A stretch of 64,000 nucleotides of DNA. Origin: Phycobacter azelaicus (lineage in GTDB: Bacteria > Pseudomonadota > Alphaproteobacteria > Rhodobacterales > Rhodobacteraceae). Of the stretch, positions 19,130 to 29,842 are shown one piece after another. The number at the start of each line of letters is the position of its first letter. The stretch's first letter is position 1. Position numbers and translations under genes: made by a program. The stretch covers positions 1 to 64,000 of the forward strand of contig NZ_WKFH01000003.1 in the NCBI RefSeq assembly GCF_014884385.1, given 5' to 3'. Below the pieces are notes generated by a model, which saw nothing but the letters and a program-made list of their open reading frames with translations, did no database searches and was not told where the DNA came from.

Positions 19130-20037
19130 GAGGCATCCTCCACCATCCAGGCACACATCTGGCCAAATGTCATTCCAACGACTGAGGCATGTTCGGGTGT
19201 GAGCGACGTCGGTGTCATCCCAGGCTGTGTGTTGGTTTCAAGCAGGATCAAGCCAGCCGCCCCCTTGCTGTCGTCCCAGCGAAAATCTGTGCGGCTTACG
19301 CCCTTGCAGCCCAGAACCTGATGAGCGCGCAGCGCGTAATCGAGACACTGGTCAAAGACTTCAGTCGGGATCCTGGCAGGCATTTCGTGACGGGAGCCGC
19401 CCGGCGTGTATTTGGCTTCATAATCATACCAGCCATCGGTTAGGATTTCGGTGACGCTCAGCGCCTTGTCGCCCATGACTGACACCGTCAATTCACGCCC
19501 CGGCACATAGGCCTCGACCATGACCTGATCCGGCATCTGATCGGAAAGCTGCGGCGGGCGATTGGCGGCCTCATGCACCAGGTAGATGCCGACGCTGGAC
19601 CCTTCATTATGAGGTTTGACCACATAGGGCGGTGCCATCACGTGACGTTCCTGAACCTCGGTGCTTGCAAACAACCCGCTGTCAGCAACTGGCAGCCCGA
19701 TCGAGCGGAACATCGCCTTGCTGCGTTCCTTGTCCATTGCGATGGCCGAAGCAAGAACGCCGGAATGGGTGTAAGGCAGGCGCATCCATTCCAAAATGCC
19801 CTGAACGCAGCCATCTTCACCCCACCGCCCATGCAGCGCATTGAAGACAACGTCAGGCTTTATCGCCTCAAGCCGGGCACACAGATCGCGCCCCGCATCC
19901 ACCTCGACAACCTCAAAGCCTTCCCCCCTCAGCGCGGCGGCACATTCACGCCCGGAAGACAGGGACACCTCGCGCTCGGCCGAGGGGCCACCCATCAGTA
20001 CCGCCACTTTCGGGAGTGTCCTGCTCGACAAACTCAC
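19117..20037 (-). CDS. ddl: D-alanine--D-alanine ligase
   Basis: 306 residues if the GTG at 20037 is used, which equals the E. coli DdlB length. TTGAGG lies about 8 bases upstream of it. An open extension back to 20100 also exists. The ATP-grasp signatures VLMGGPSAEREVSLSSG, VVKPHNEGSSVGI and ILLETNTQPGMTPTSL are clear. It joins two D-Ala residues for the peptidoglycan stem. It ends inside ftsQ, so ddl-ftsQ-ftsA are probably one transcript. Confidence 0.95.
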   Translation of the reverse strand: MSLSSRTLPKVAVLMGGPSAEREVSLSSGRECAAALRGEGFEVVEVDAGRDLCARLEAIKPDVVFNALHGRWGEDGCVQGILEWMRLPYTHSGVLASAIAMDKERSKAMFRSIGLPVADSGLFASTEVQERHVMAPPYVVKPHNEGSSVGIYLVHEAANRPPQLSDQMPDQVMVEAYVPGRELTVSVMGDKALSVTEILTDGWYDYEAKYTPGGSRHEMPARIPTEVFDQCLDYALRAHQVLGCKGVSRTDFRWDDSKGAAGLILLETNTQPGMTPTSLTPEHASVVGMTFGQMCAWMVEDASCDR

Positions 20038-20359
20038 CACAAGCGCCTCAATCCTATCGGGCTGTTCGCCCTTGTTTCTTGGGGCCATTGCGTGGCCCAC
20101 GTCTTATTCTTGTCGGATCGCCCCCGCTACCCGCGGCGGAAACCCTGTTGTGTCATCTGAAGGCAATTGCGCCAGTCGACATGCGACAAATCACATACCG
20201 TAGGTCATCATACTGCCCAAAGAGTTACCGGGACCTTAACGTCCTCTTTACCATCCTTAATGGATGTCTCTTTCTAGCCCGAGTTTTGCACCGCGATCCA
20301 GCCAAATCAACGCTGATCTGTATAACTCGTGTCAATTGCGCATCGGTGCATCACCGAGG
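20038..20359 (-). other. ddl-murB gap, likely promoter region
   Basis: This 322-base gap holds no convincing gene. On the minus strand it includes TTAAGG-type elements around 20234-20262 (for example TTAA-N7-GTAA), which loosely resemble half of a CtrA box (TTAA-N7-TTAA). The match is incomplete, so no regulator is claimed. The gap is the longest in this half of the cluster apart from the ftsZ leader and is a plausible promoter site for ddl-ftsQA. Confidence 0.35.
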
Positions 20360-21310
20360 TCAGTCTTGCGCCGCTTCCGGCAGCGGATCGCCCACGCGCA
20401 TGATCTCCCACTGGAGTGTGATGCCCGAGGCCTTTCGGACGGTTTCGCGCACTTTTTCGCCCAATCCTTCAAGATCGGCAGCCGTAGCATCGCCGGTATT
20501 GATCAGGAAGTTCGGATGCTTTTCGCTCATCTGCGCCCCGCCAAGCCGCGCGCCGCGCAGGCCCGCATCATCGATGACTTTCCAGGCCTTCAGATCATGC
20601 ACATCCCCCGCCTGCCCGGTCGAGGAGTATCCCGCAGGGTTCCGAAAGGTGGAGCCTGCCGAGCGATCCTTAACTGGCTGGGTCTCGTCCCGTTTCCTCA
20701 GCTGCTCTTCCATACGAGCATGAAGCGCCTCGGGCGCGCCTTCCGGTGCCTTGAAAGTGGCAGAGACCAGAACGGCCCCTTCAGGAAACTTTGTCTGGCG
20801 ATAAGCGAACTGCAGATCCTCGGCTTTCAACTCCTGCACCTCGCCCTCCCGTGTGACAACGGCGGCCGACTGGAACACATCCGCCGTGTATGAACCATAA
20901 CAGCCCGCATTCATCCGCACGGCCCCGCCGATCGATCCTGGGATGGTGCGCAGGAAGGTCAGGTCCAGCCCCGCATCAGCCGCCTTGCGCGCCACATGGG
21001 CATCCAGCGCCGCAGCGCCAGCGGTGACGGTATCGCCCTCGATCTCGATCTGGTTGAAGCCGCGACCAAGGCGGACCACCACAGCCCGGATGCCACCGTC
21101 GCGCACGATGAGGTTCGAGCCGACCCCCATGGGAAAAACCTCCACCTCAGCAGGCAGAGCGCGCAAAAAGGCCTGAAGATCCGCAAGGTCAGCGGGCTGG
21201 AACAGCACATCGGCAGGTCCGCCCACACGCAGCCATGTCAGCTCCGACAGGCTGCGCCCCTCGGTCAGGCGTCCGCGCACTTCGGGGAGTTCGAAATTGG
21301 TCAGTGTCAT
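20360..21310 (-). CDS. murB: UDP-N-acetylenolpyruvoylglucosamine reductase MurB
   Basis: 316 residues. This FAD enzyme reduces the enolpyruvyl group to give UDP-N-acetylmuramic acid. The FAD-binding region contains [13 protein letters not shown] and [13 protein letters not shown]. The catalytic region contains [15 protein letters not shown], the proton-donor Ser in [11 protein letters not shown], and the C-terminal [14 protein letters not shown] motif. It is the shorter type IIa-like enzyme. The ATG overlaps the stop of the upstream membrane protein gene as ATGA, so the two are translationally coupled. Confidence 0.97.
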   Translation of the reverse strand: MTLTNFELPEVRGRLTEGRSLSELTWLRVGGPADVLFQPADLADLQAFLRALPAEVEVFPMGVGSNLIVRDGGIRAVVVRLGRGFNQIEIEGDTVTAGAAALDAHVARKAADAGLDLTFLRTIPGSIGGAVRMNAGCYGSYTADVFQSAAVVTREGEVQELKAEDLQFAYRQTKFPEGAVLVSATFKAPEGAPEALHARMEEQLRKRDETQPVKDRSAGSTFRNPAGYSSTGQAGDVHDLKAWKVIDDAGLRGARLGGAQMSEKHPNFLINTGDATAADLEGLGEKVRETVRKASGITLQWEIMRVGDPLPEAAQD

Positions 21311-21606
21311 AGTGTTTTCATCCAGCGTACGAGTGAACTGCCGACGAACCCGATGCAGAACGCTCCCAACATGGTCACGAAACTGATCCCCATGTAGACC
21401 AGAGCGAAGGCAAGCCCCATCCCCGATCCATCGTCGCCGTTTCCGTCTGCGAAACCCGGCACAATTCTCAGCTGATAGTCATAGTACGTCACTGCTGCGA
21501 TGAACAGCCAGACCGCAGCGAAGACAATCAAGAAGAGCCTGACCTTCCCCAGCAAGCCTGCAATCAGACTCAATGCAGCAAGCAATCCAACGACGAATGA
21601 GGCCAC
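21307..21606 (-). CDS. small integral membrane protein, start uncertain
   Basis: About 99 residues from a GTG at 21606 with GAGG upstream; no ATG is available in a good position. Three hydrophobic segments are visible: [38 protein letters not shown] and [32 protein letters not shown] loop lies between the second and third. No family was recognised. It lies between DUF2484 and murB, overlaps murB by four bases, and so is probably expressed with it. Its link to wall synthesis is only positional. Confidence 0.6.
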   Translation of the reverse strand: MASFVVGLLAALSLIAGLLGKVRLFLIVFAAVWLFIAAVTYYDYQLRIVPGFADGNGDDGSGMGLAFALVYMGISFVTMLGAFCIGFVGSSLVRWMKTL

Positions 21607-21611
21607 TTCGT

Positions 21612-21872
21612 TCAGCGCCTCGATCCGAACGGGGCGCGCTTGCGAAGCCAGCGGCCCAGATAGATCACCGGGTAGCGCAATACGCTCATCCCCGCGATCA
21701 GCACCGCCAGCCCCCACCACGGACCATTCTCATAGGTCACATAGCCAAGGATCGGAATGCCCACGGCGATCAGCGCATAGGCGCGGCGCCAGTGGTTGTC
21801 GCGGCTCGGCAGCACTGCCAATAGGTTCGCAGCCAGCGCCCAAATGGCGGCGAGGGTCAGGGACAGGGTCAC
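21612..21872 (-). CDS. DUF2484 family membrane protein
   Basis: 86 residues from a GTG that overlaps the permease stop (GTGA). It carries the DUF2484 pattern: LAAIWALAANLLAVLPSRDNHWRRAYALIAVGIPILGYVTYENGPWWGL, then a third helix and a basic tail. Two to three transmembrane helices are predicted. The family appears confined to Rhodobacterales and commonly sits beside murB, as here. Function unknown. Confidence 0.8.
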   Translation of the reverse strand: MTLSLTLAAIWALAANLLAVLPSRDNHWRRAYALIAVGIPILGYVTYENGPWWGLAVLIAGMSVLRYPVIYLGRWLRKRAPFGSRR

Positions 21873-23068
21873 AACATGCCTCCCAGTGCTGTGATCAGGG
21901 CCATGGCCGACAGGATAAGGCCCACCACCGGCACCGCCATTGGCACCTCAAAGGGCGCGGCGGGCGCGCGGCGTTTCTGCAGGATCAGGGCGAGGTTCAC
22001 CAGCACAAAGACCGAGAGCAGGACCGAGGACGTAACCTCCGCCAGACGCCCGACCGAAAAGAACAGGCCAGTCAGGATTACTGCGGCGCCCAGCACCAGC
22101 GTGGCCAGAACCGGCGTTCCGAACCTTGGGTGCGCATGACGGAAAAGGCCAAGCGCAGGCGTGCGCTTGCCCAGACCAAACAGCACGCGCGAGGCCATTA
22201 CGATCTGCGCCAGTACCCCGTTGAGCGCGGCAAACACCGCGATATAGGACAGAAAATCAGCGTTTGAGCCGCGTGCCACTTGCCAGACCAGTGCCAGCGG
22301 GCTGGTGGACTGAGACAGCTCCGCAACCGGCACCGTGCGCACCGCCGCCCAGCAGACCAGCGCATAGATGATCGAGGTGATCGCCAGCGACAGAAGGATC
22401 GCCCGTGGCATGGTGCGGGTCGGCTCGGACACCTCCTCGGCCATGTTGACGATGTCCTCAAAGCCGATGAAGGCAAAGAAAGCCAGCACCGCCCCAAGGC
22501 CGACGCCCGCCCAGACCGGAATGCCCGGCAGCGCCATGGGCGCCGCCCAGTCTGCCGAAGGCTCCGCCGTACCGCCCGCCCAGATCACCAGCGCCAGGCC
22601 GATGATTTCGATGGCTGTGAAGACGGCCGCCAACGACAGGCTTTCAAGGACGCCGATCACCGCCACGGCAACAAGCGCGAGCCCCATCGCGATGATGGCC
22701 AATGAGCCATCCACGCCAGTGGCCGCCGTCAGATAGCCTGCCCCGCCACGCAGGACGGCTCCGGCCGAGACCGTCCCGGCAACGACAACCGCAAGCCCGA
22801 CCAAGAGCGCCATGCCTTGGGAGGAAAACCCCTGCCCCACAAAGGCGGCCTCGCCTGCGGCTTCGGGCAGGCGGGTGGAAAACTCGGCATAGCTGAGCGC
22901 GGTGGGCGCTGCGATGAGACCGGCCAGAATGAAGGCAAGCGGCGCCCAGATCCCCGCATCGGCGACAACGGCCCCCACCAGAACATAGATCCCCGCCCCC
23001 ACCATGACGCCAACGCCGTAGGCAGTCAGAAGACCCAATCCAATACGGCGTTTCAGCGGCTCTGCCAT
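21869..23068 (-). CDS. APC superfamily amino acid permease
   Basis: 399 residues with about twelve hydrophobic segments. The first helix region is GLLTAYGVGVMVGAGIYVLVG, the typical unwound TM1 glycine pattern of APC transporters. TM6 is in FAFIGFEDIVNMAEEVSEPTRTMPRAI, another family signature. Substrate is unknown; amino acids or polyamines are likely for the family. It is transcribed with the dcw genes between murC and DUF2484. That is an unusual place for a permease, and it may hint at amino acid or peptidoglycan fragment supply. Confidence 0.88.
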   Translation of the reverse strand: MAEPLKRRIGLGLLTAYGVGVMVGAGIYVLVGAVVADAGIWAPLAFILAGLIAAPTALSYAEFSTRLPEAAGEAAFVGQGFSSQGMALLVGLAVVVAGTVSAGAVLRGGAGYLTAATGVDGSLAIIAMGLALVAVAVIGVLESLSLAAVFTAIEIIGLALVIWAGGTAEPSADWAAPMALPGIPVWAGVGLGAVLAFFAFIGFEDIVNMAEEVSEPTRTMPRAILLSLAITSIIYALVCWAAVRTVPVAELSQSTSPLALVWQVARGSNADFLSYIAVFAALNGVLAQIVMASRVLFGLGKRTPALGLFRHAHPRFGTPVLATLVLGAAVILTGLFFSVGRLAEVTSSVLLSVFVLVNLALILQKRRAPAAPFEVPMAVPVVGLILSAMALITALGGML

Positions 23069-23089
23069 GGGACTATCCTTTGCGGGTCT

Positions 23090-24505
23090 CTACTGGCTTT
23101 GCTTCAGACGCTCTGGCAGACCGTTGGCCCAGGCGCTGATGGTGCCGGCGCCAAGACAGACAACCATATCACCGGGGCGGGCCTGTTCGCGCACCAGGCG
23201 CTCCAGATCGTCTTCGCTCAAGATGGCGCGGGCATGTCGGTGCCCGTGACGGATGAGGCCAGCCACCAGATCATCGCGGCTGGCGCCTTCGATGGGATCC
23301 TCGCCAGCGGCAAAGACCTCGGCAATGGCGACCACGTCGGCATCGTTGAAACAGGCGCAAAAATCGTCAAACAGGGACGACAAGCGCGAATAACGGTGTG
23401 GCTGGTGCACCGCTATGACACGGGCGTCGCTATCCGCCCCGATGGCTTGACGTGCGGCCTTCAGCACGGCCGCGATCTCGACCGGGTGGTGCCCGTAGTC
23501 GTCAATGATGGTGACGCCGTCCACCTCGCCCACCTTGGTGAAGCGGCGATTGACCCCGCCAAAGGCTGCAAGGGCAGCACGGATCTCGTCCCCCTTCATG
23601 CCCAGATGGCGGGCAACAGCCACCGCAGACAGGGCGTTCGAGACATTGTGATCGCCGGGCATCGGCAGGGTGCAGCCCTCGATCTTCTTACCCTCTGCCT
23701 GAAGCAGAATGTCGAAATGGGCCACGCCCGCCTTGTAGGTCAGGTTCACGGCCCGCACATCGGCCTGCGCGTTGAATCCATATGTGACGACGCGGCGGTC
23801 GGTGATGCGCCCGACCAGGGACTGAACCTCGGGGTGGTCGGTGCAGCAGACCGCAACACCGTAAAAGGGGATGTTGGAGACAAAGTTATAGAACCCGTCG
23901 CGCAAAGTGTCGAAGTCACCCCAATGCTCCATGTGCTCGGGGTCGATATTGGTCACGACGGCGATGGTCGCGGGCAGACGGTTGAAGGTGCCGTCGCTCT
24001 CATCCGCTTCGACCACCATCCATTCACCCTGCCCCATGCGCGCATTCGAACCATAGGCGTGAATGATGCCGCCGTTGACCACGGTCGGATCAAAGTTCCC
24101 GGCCACCATCAGTTCGGCCATCATCGTGGTGGTCGTCGTCTTGCCGTGGGTGCCGGCAATGGCGATGTTGGACTTGAGGCGCATCAGCTCTGCCAGCATC
24201 TCGGCCCGGCGCACGATGGGCAGGCCACGGCGGCGCGCCTCATCGAGTTCCGGATTGCCCGGCTTGATCGCGGAAGAAATCACCACGACCTCGGCATCCT
24301 CAAGGTTTTCGGCCCGCTGTCCTTCGAAGACAAGCGCCCCCAGACCTTCGAGCCGTTGGGTGATCTTGGAGGATTTGAGGTCCGAACCCTGCACCACATA
24401 GCCAAGGTTCAAAAGCACCTCGGCAATGCCCGACATACCTATGCCGCCGATGCCGACGAAATGGATCGGGCCGACGTCTCCGGGCAGTTTGGTGGCTGGT
24501 GTCAT
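23090..24505 (-). CDS. murC: UDP-N-acetylmuramate--L-alanine ligase MurC
   Basis: 471 residues from [12 protein letters not shown]. An upstream in-frame start at 24592 would run deep into murG and is rejected; AAGGA lies before the chosen ATG. The N-terminal nucleotide loop is GIGGIGMSG (residues about 18-26). The ATP loop GTHGKTTTT and the HPHRYSR segment of the C-terminal domain are typical. It adds the first amino acid to UDP-MurNAc. murG ends four bases upstream. Confidence 0.97.
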   Translation of the reverse strand: MTPATKLPGDVGPIHFVGIGGIGMSGIAEVLLNLGYVVQGSDLKSSKITQRLEGLGALVFEGQRAENLEDAEVVVISSAIKPGNPELDEARRRGLPIVRRAEMLAELMRLKSNIAIAGTHGKTTTTTMMAELMVAGNFDPTVVNGGIIHAYGSNARMGQGEWMVVEADESDGTFNRLPATIAVVTNIDPEHMEHWGDFDTLRDGFYNFVSNIPFYGVAVCCTDHPEVQSLVGRITDRRVVTYGFNAQADVRAVNLTYKAGVAHFDILLQAEGKKIEGCTLPMPGDHNVSNALSAVAVARHLGMKGDEIRAALAAFGGVNRRFTKVGEVDGVTIIDDYGHHPVEIAAVLKAARQAIGADSDARVIAVHQPHRYSRLSSLFDDFCACFNDADVVAIAEVFAAGEDPIEGASRDDLVAGLIRHGHRHARAILSEDDLERLVREQARPGDMVVCLGAGTISAWANGLPERLKQSQ

Positions 24506-24509
24506 GTCT

Positions 24510-25604
24510 CTATTTTCCTTCTTCGGCCAGCTGCTCGACCAGGGCCACCAGGCGTGTGGTGGCATCGGGAACGCCAGTGCTGAGTGCTGCATTTGCCATC
24601 TGAGTGGCCGCCTTCGGGTTGCTCAGAACGGCCGTGATCTGCTCTGACAGGGCCGAAACGTCAAGGGCACTTTCCGGGATCAGGATCGCACCGCCCGCAT
24701 CGACCAGTCCGCGCGCATTGGCGGTTTGATGATCGCCTGCCGCCGCTGCAAAGGGCACCAGTATCGACGGGCGCCCTATGACCGAAATATCGGCAACCGA
24801 CGAAGCCCCCGAACGCGAGATCACCAGCTGTGCCTCGCTCATCCTAGCGGGCACGTCGTGAAAGAAGGGCTGAACGTCCGCATGTATGCCGTGCTCGGCG
24901 TAGAATGTTGCAACCCGTTCGCCGTCCTCGTCGCGCGCCTGATGCGACACACGCAGGTGCCGACGGATTTGTTCGGGCAAGGCCGCAATGGCGCCCGGCA
25001 CCACATCGGAGAGGATGCGCGCGCCCTGGCTACCCCCCATCACCAGCAAAGACATCGGATAATCGCCGGGGGGTATATAGGCGGCCCCTGCGCGTTCCAG
25101 AACGGCGCCGCGCACCGGGTTGCCCACATGAAGGCCATTGGCCCCGTCCGGCAATTCGGTTGGCCAAACGCCGCAGGCCACATGGGCAACGCGCTTTGCA
25201 AAGAGTTGATTGACCCGGCCCAGAACTCCGTTCTGTTCATGGATCATGCGCGGCAGCCCCAGAAGCGTCGCCGCGGCCAGCGCTGGAATGGATGGATACC
25301 CGCCAAAGCCGACCACCACATCGGGCCGATCCTTGCGCATTTGCAGGGCCATGCTTGCGATGCCCCCGGCGATCTTTGGCCCGACCAGAGCTTTGGCCAT
25401 CATGCCTCCGCGTGCAAAAGTCGCGGAAGACACTTGTGTGATCTGGACCGCCTCGGGAAAGGCTCCGGTATAACGGGCGCCGCGCGCATCTGTTGACAGC
25501 TTAACCCGCCAGCCCAGTTCCAGCATCGCCTCGGCCAGGGCCTGGGCAGGGAACATATGTCCTCCGGTGCCACCCGCAGCCATCAAGAGCAGTCTGTCCG
25601 TCAT
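24510..25604 (-). CDS. murG: UDP-GlcNAc:undecaprenyl-PP-MurNAc-pentapeptide GlcNAc transferase MurG
   Basis: 364 residues from [20 protein letters not shown], the canonical start motif with the GGTGGH glycine loop. The GT-B fold is completed by [12 protein letters not shown] and by the acceptor-side [14 protein letters not shown] segment [15 protein letters not shown]. The sugar-nucleotide motif is [23 protein letters not shown]. It makes lipid II at the inner face of the membrane. It lies 28 bases after ftsW. Confidence 0.97.
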   Translation of the reverse strand: MTDRLLLMAAGGTGGHMFPAQALAEAMLELGWRVKLSTDARGARYTGAFPEAVQITQVSSATFARGGMMAKALVGPKIAGGIASMALQMRKDRPDVVVGFGGYPSIPALAAATLLGLPRMIHEQNGVLGRVNQLFAKRVAHVACGVWPTELPDGANGLHVGNPVRGAVLERAGAAYIPPGDYPMSLLVMGGSQGARILSDVVPGAIAALPEQIRRHLRVSHQARDEDGERVATFYAEHGIHADVQPFFHDVPARMSEAQLVISRSGASSVADISVIGRPSILVPFAAAAGDHQTANARGLVDAGGAILIPESALDVSALSEQITAVLSNPKAATQMANAALSTGVPDATTRLVALVEQLAEEGK

Positions 25605-25632
25605 GTCACTTCGCCGCTTTGTTCCAGTCGCC

Positions 25633-26802
25633 TCAGCCGCGCCCGCGACCACGCAGGTAGTCCGCGATTTCGCCCTGCGGCCGCGACCGGGTAAAGGCCA
25701 ATAGCATACCCATGGCAATGCCCGTGGCAATCAGGGAAGAACCACCATAGCTCACAAACGGCAAGGTCATGCCTTTGGCCGGCAGCAGGCGCACGGCCAC
25801 GCCCATGTTGATCATCGCCTGCACGCCGAACATGCACACAAGACCGGTTCCGGCAAGGCGCACGAAAGTGTCACGCTCGCGCATCAGCCGGAACAGCGAA
25901 CGCACCACAACGGTGGCGTAAAGCCCGATCAACACGACGACCATCACCAGACCGTACTCTTCAGCCGCTACCGCAACGATGAAATCGGTGTGTGCATCAG
26001 GCAGCGACCATTTTACCTGGCCCTCCCCCACACCGACGCCAAAAAGACCACCTTCACGGATCGCGTTGGTGGCATACCCAAGCTGCGTGGTGGGGTCCAC
26101 GTCGGGGCTCAGAAAGCCATCAATGCGGCGCGCGAAGTGCTCGGAGTTGGAATAGGCAACCACACCGCCCATCACCACGACGGCTGCCATGCCAACCAAA
26201 AGAACCATCGGCGCGCCCGCAACAAAGTACATCACACCCCAACCAAAGAGCGTCAGCGATGCCTGGCCGAAATCCGGCTGCATCACCAGCATCAGAACGA
26301 CGCTCACACACAGGCCAAAGGAGATCAGGGTTCCCGGGGGACCGTTGATCTGCTGGCTCGCAGCGATCATCCAGGCGGCGACAACGATGAAGCCAGGCTT
26401 CAGAAACTCTGAAGGCTGCAGCGAGGCAAAACCAAGCGAATACCAGCGCACTGCGCCCTTACCGAAATCGGTGCCAAAGATCGGCAACAGCGCCAATGCA
26501 ACAAAGGCAAAAGCAAAACCGATGATCGCAAGGCGCCGCACAAGCGTCGGTGACATCATCGAAGTCAGAACCATGGCGATCAGGGCGACTCCGCCGAACA
26601 CCGCCTGCCGTTGCACGTAGTGGAAGTTGCCAAAGCCATTGCGCTCGGCCAGCGGTACAGAGGCGGCAAGCCCCAGCAGCAGCCCAAGCACAAAAAGCAT
26701 CAGGACCGAGGACATGGTCCACTTGTCCAACGTCCGCCACCATTTGGGAAGGATGGGTTCACCCGATTGTACGGGGACCGCACCATAGACCATTTCAGTC
26801 AT
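25633..26802 (-). CDS. ftsW: septal SEDS glycosyltransferase FtsW
   Basis: 389 residues from MTEMVYGAV; a second ATG three codons later is also possible. Longer open extension upstream overlaps the opposite-strand flavoprotein gene and is rejected. About ten transmembrane segments are visible. SEDS signatures are present, including FGQASLTLF around the conserved Asp region and the [24 protein letters not shown]-terminal motif. FtsW polymerises lipid II at the septum with FtsI, encoded in the same cluster. Confidence 0.95.
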   Translation of the reverse strand: MTEMVYGAVPVQSGEPILPKWWRTLDKWTMSSVLMLFVLGLLLGLAASVPLAERNGFGNFHYVQRQAVFGGVALIAMVLTSMMSPTLVRRLAIIGFAFAFVALALLPIFGTDFGKGAVRWYSLGFASLQPSEFLKPGFIVVAAWMIAASQQINGPPGTLISFGLCVSVVLMLVMQPDFGQASLTLFGWGVMYFVAGAPMVLLVGMAAVVVMGGVVAYSNSEHFARRIDGFLSPDVDPTTQLGYATNAIREGGLFGVGVGEGQVKWSLPDAHTDFIVAVAAEEYGLVMVVVLIGLYATVVVRSLFRLMRERDTFVRLAGTGLVCMFGVQAMINMGVAVRLLPAKGMTLPFVSYGGSSLIATGIAMGMLLAFTRSRPQGEIADYLRGRGRG

Positions 26803-26970
26803 GGAAACACCGCTACTGTTTGCCTCAAGATACGCCCCTTGTCGGGGTCTGTTCCAAAACAGTAACCCGAAAACGCCTCCCAGGCCAGCGCCATGATTCG
26901 CATCCGGCAGGATTTTGCGAGCCTGCAAGGTCAATGGCCAACCCTTGCGCCCTTCGCCGTTCCGTGGTCG

Positions 26971-28173
26971 ATGCCTCTCATGCAGTTCAACACCGTGATT
27001 CTCGGCGCCGGCGCGGCCGGTATGATGTGCGCAGCCCACGCGGGCGGCGATACCCTTGTGGTGGACCATGCCAAGGCACCGGGGGAAAAGATCCGCATCT
27101 CTGGTGGCGGGCGCTGCAACTTCACCAATCTGTACGCCGAGCCAGCGAACTACCTGTCCGGCAACCCCCATTTCTGCAAATCGGCGATGGCCCGCTACAC
27201 CCAATGGGATTTTATTTCGCTGGTGGATCGCCACGGCATCGCCTGGCATGAAAAGACCCTTGGCCAGTTGTTCTGCAATGGCTCGGCCAAGCAGATCGTC
27301 GCCATGCTGGTGGAAGAACTGAAGGCCGCCGGTGCCGATCTTTGGCTACATAGTGAAATTGAGAGCGTGAGCCATGCAGGTGACACCTTCACCCTGTCGC
27401 TGCGCAAAGACGGTAAGCCCCAGACCGTCACCTGCCGCAATCTGGTCCTCGCAACGGGCGGTAAGTCGATCCCCAAGATGGGCGCTACAGGTCTTGCCTA
27501 TGACCTTGCCCGCCAATTTGGACTACCTGTCACCGAGACCCGGCCTGCGCTTGTGCCCTTCACCTTTCCCGAGGGGCGCTTTTCATCGCTTGCGGGGGTG
27601 TCGCTGCCCGCGCGCCTTTCAAATGCGCGCACCAGCTTTGACGAGGCGCTCCTGTTCACGCATCGGGGTCTTTCAGGACCCGCAGTGTTGCAGCTCTCCT
27701 CCTACTGGCGTGAAGGAGAGGAGATCGCGGCAAACCTTGCACCGCAGATTGATCTCTTTTCACTGCTGCGCGCTCAGCGGCATACGGCAGGAAAACGCGC
27801 GATCGCAACCGAACTCTCCCGCCATCTGCCCGCGCGACTGGTGGACCACCTGAAAGAAACTCTGGCGCCCACCTACGACCTTTCGGCACGACTTGCCGAT
27901 CAATCAGACACGGCGCTGCAGGCGCTCTGCAATCAACTGACGGACTGGCACCTGACGCCGGGCGGCACCGAAGGCTATCGCACAGCCGAGGTCACTTTGG
28001 GCGGTATCGACACCGATGCGCTCTCCTCCAAAACCATGGAGGCCAAATCCCGCCCCTGCCTTTACGCCATTGGCGAAGCCGTGGATGTCACCGGCTGGCT
28101 GGGTGGATACAACTTCCAGTGGGCCTGGGCCTCGGGCCATGCGGCAGGCACTGCCATCGCGACCAAACGCTGA
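26971..28173 (+). CDS. BaiN/HI0933-type NAD(P)/FAD-dependent oxidoreductase
   Basis: 400 residues from MPLMQFNTV; the frame is open back to 26893 and a start at 26980 is also possible. The Rossmann FAD loop is VILGAGAAGMMCAAHAG. The family motif KIRISGGGRCNFTN follows, then LVLATGGKSIPKMGATG and the C-terminal GEAVDVTGWLGGYNFQWAWASGHAAG. These define the HI0933/BaiN flavoprotein family, whose natural substrate is mostly unknown. It is encoded opposite to, and between, murD and ftsW. It therefore splits the dcw cluster without sharing its direction. Confidence 0.93.
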   Translation: MPLMQFNTVILGAGAAGMMCAAHAGGDTLVVDHAKAPGEKIRISGGGRCNFTNLYAEPANYLSGNPHFCKSAMARYTQWDFISLVDRHGIAWHEKTLGQLFCNGSAKQIVAMLVEELKAAGADLWLHSEIESVSHAGDTFTLSLRKDGKPQTVTCRNLVLATGGKSIPKMGATGLAYDLARQFGLPVTETRPALVPFTFPEGRFSSLAGVSLPARLSNARTSFDEALLFTHRGLSGPAVLQLSSYWREGEEIAANLAPQIDLFSLLRAQRHTAGKRAIATELSRHLPARLVDHLKETLAPTYDLSARLADQSDTALQALCNQLTDWHLTPGGTEGYRTAEVTLGGIDTDALSSKTMEAKSRPCLYAIGEAVDVTGWLGGYNFQWAWASGHAAGTAIATKR

Positions 28174-28224
28174 GCCGTACCGCTCCCCGGAATTTCCGCT
28201 TAGGTGAACCCGACCCCCATTGCC

Positions 28225-29622
28225 CTAGCCGAGTTTCTTTCGGACCTCGGCGATGAAATCCTCGCCGCGCTGCTCGAAATTGTCGTATTGGTCGAAACTG
28301 GCCGCCGCAGGGGCCAGAAGGACAGTGTCGCCCTGCTCGGCCTCTTCCATCGCCCGCGCAACCGCTTCCGCCATCGTTGTACAGACCTCGGCTTCGACCT
28401 CCAGCCGCATCGCAAAAGCGGCAGCCTCCCGGCCAATCACATAGGCCTTGCGCACGGCGCCCGCCTGTCCTTTCAACGCATCAAGACCGCCGTCTTTTTC
28501 AAGCCCGCCGCAAATCCAGCGGATGTTCTTGAAGGCCCCAAGCGCCTTCAGAGCGCTGTCGACATTTGTCGCCTTGCTATCGTTGACGTAGCGCACCCCG
28601 CCCGCCTCGGCGATGGTCTGACTGCGGTGCGGCAGACCCGGATAACTCGCCAGCCCCGCCTCGATCACGCGCGGGGCCAGACCCAACGCACGCGCCGCCG
28701 CATAGGCCGCGCAGGCGTTCTGGTGGTTATGCGCGCCCGGCAGGCCCTGCATGGGGCGCAGATCGATCGAGGCCACCTGTCGCCCCTTGCGGTACTCGCT
28801 GAGGAACCCCTTGCGGGCAAAGACCTGCCAACCCGGCCCGGTGAGTTTTTGCGCCGCCGAGATGCGGATCACCCGGTCATCGCTTGCAGCCTCCGATAGC
28901 TGCCCCGCCAGAAACAGCCCCTCTTCCTCATCGATGCCGATTATGGCACGATCCGGCCCGCCTTCAGAGAACAGCCGCCGCTTGGCTGCGAAATAGCCGC
29001 CCATACCGCCGTGCCTGTCCAGATGGTCGGGGCTGAGGTTGGTAAAGACCGCAATATCCGGTGTCAGGGCACGCGCAAGTTCGGTCTGGTAGCTCGACAG
29101 TTCCAAAACGACGACGCCGCCATTGCCGGGTGGGTCGATATCCAGCACCCCGCGCCCGATATTGCCCGCCATCTGGCTGTCGCGACCCGCTTCCTCGAGG
29201 ATATGATGCAACAGGGCCACCGTGGTGGACTTCCCGTTCGATCCGGTGATTGCCACCACTTTGGGAGGCTGATCGAACTCGTCCCACTCTCCCGTTGCAA
29301 CGGATCGGAAGAACAGCCCTATATCGTTGTCCACCGGCACCCCCGCCAGAAGGGCCGCCCGCACCACCGGATTGGGTTTGGGATAAAGATGCGGAATGCC
29401 GGGCGAGACGATCAGCGTCGCAACCTCATCAAAAGCGCCGACGCGGCCCAGATCGGCGCAGGAAAATCCCTCCGCCTCGGCCCGCTCCCGAGCGCCCGGA
29501 TTGTCATCCCAGCACAGCGGGACTGCGCCGCCCTCTTTCAGAGCCCGTGCCGCAGCAAGCCCCGACCGTCCAAGCCCCAGAACGGCAACCTTCGTCCCTT
29601 CAAACCCGCGTACAGGGATCAT
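28225..29622 (-). CDS. murD: UDP-N-acetylmuramoylalanine--D-glutamate ligase MurD
   Basis: 465 residues from [21 protein letters not shown], with TGAGG seven bases upstream; the frame is open back to 29664. Mur-ligase signatures: [16 protein letters not shown] (ATP loop), [11 protein letters not shown], and the C-terminal NDSKATN followed by [15 protein letters not shown]. It adds D-Glu to UDP-MurNAc-L-Ala. It is converging with the flavoprotein gene, with 51 bases between their stops. Confidence 0.97.
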   Translation of the reverse strand: MIPVRGFEGTKVAVLGLGRSGLAAARALKEGGAVPLCWDDNPGARERAEAEGFSCADLGRVGAFDEVATLIVSPGIPHLYPKPNPVVRAALLAGVPVDNDIGLFFRSVATGEWDEFDQPPKVVAITGSNGKSTTVALLHHILEEAGRDSQMAGNIGRGVLDIDPPGNGGVVVLELSSYQTELARALTPDIAVFTNLSPDHLDRHGGMGGYFAAKRRLFSEGGPDRAIIGIDEEEGLFLAGQLSEAASDDRVIRISAAQKLTGPGWQVFARKGFLSEYRKGRQVASIDLRPMQGLPGAHNHQNACAAYAAARALGLAPRVIEAGLASYPGLPHRSQTIAEAGGVRYVNDSKATNVDSALKALGAFKNIRWICGGLEKDGGLDALKGQAGAVRKAYVIGREAAAFAMRLEVEAEVCTTMAEAVARAMEEAEQGDTVLLAPAAASFDQYDNFEQRGEDFIAEVRKKLG

Positions 29623-29791
29623 GCCCAGCCTCATTCTTGGATCAAATTTCGGCGCAGAGTGCACCGGCGAAAACGGCTTTGCAAGACGTCATGGAAGGCG
29701 CCGACACGCGCCACATGGCGCGTGCCACGCCCAACCCCTGGCAGACGGGCCTTGCCCGGCGAAGGGGGCGGGAGCGCAGGCCGCTGCAACG

Positions 29792-29812
29792 AAAAAGGAG
29801 GCCGCGGCCCCC
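29792..29812 (-). terminator. probable terminator after mraY
   Basis: On the minus strand GGGGGCC-GC-GGCCTCC is followed by TTTTT (plus-strand A-run at 29792-29796). It starts about 30 bases after the mraY stop. A second perfect hairpin (CACGCGCC at 29705 and GGCGCGTG at 29717) lies between it and murD, so the mraY-murD gap of 220 bases may divide two transcripts. Confidence 0.6.
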
Positions 29813-29842
29813 TTCCCCGAACACCTGAATTGTCACGCAAAC

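Noticed and set aside
20225..20265. CtrA binding box upstream of ddl-ftsQA
   Set aside because: Only half-matching TTAA-N7-GTAA elements are seen; evidence is too weak to name a CtrA site.
22817..24583. 588-codon plus-strand frame over murC and part of the permease gene
   Set aside because: Spans two real genes on the other strand and shows no recognisable domain.
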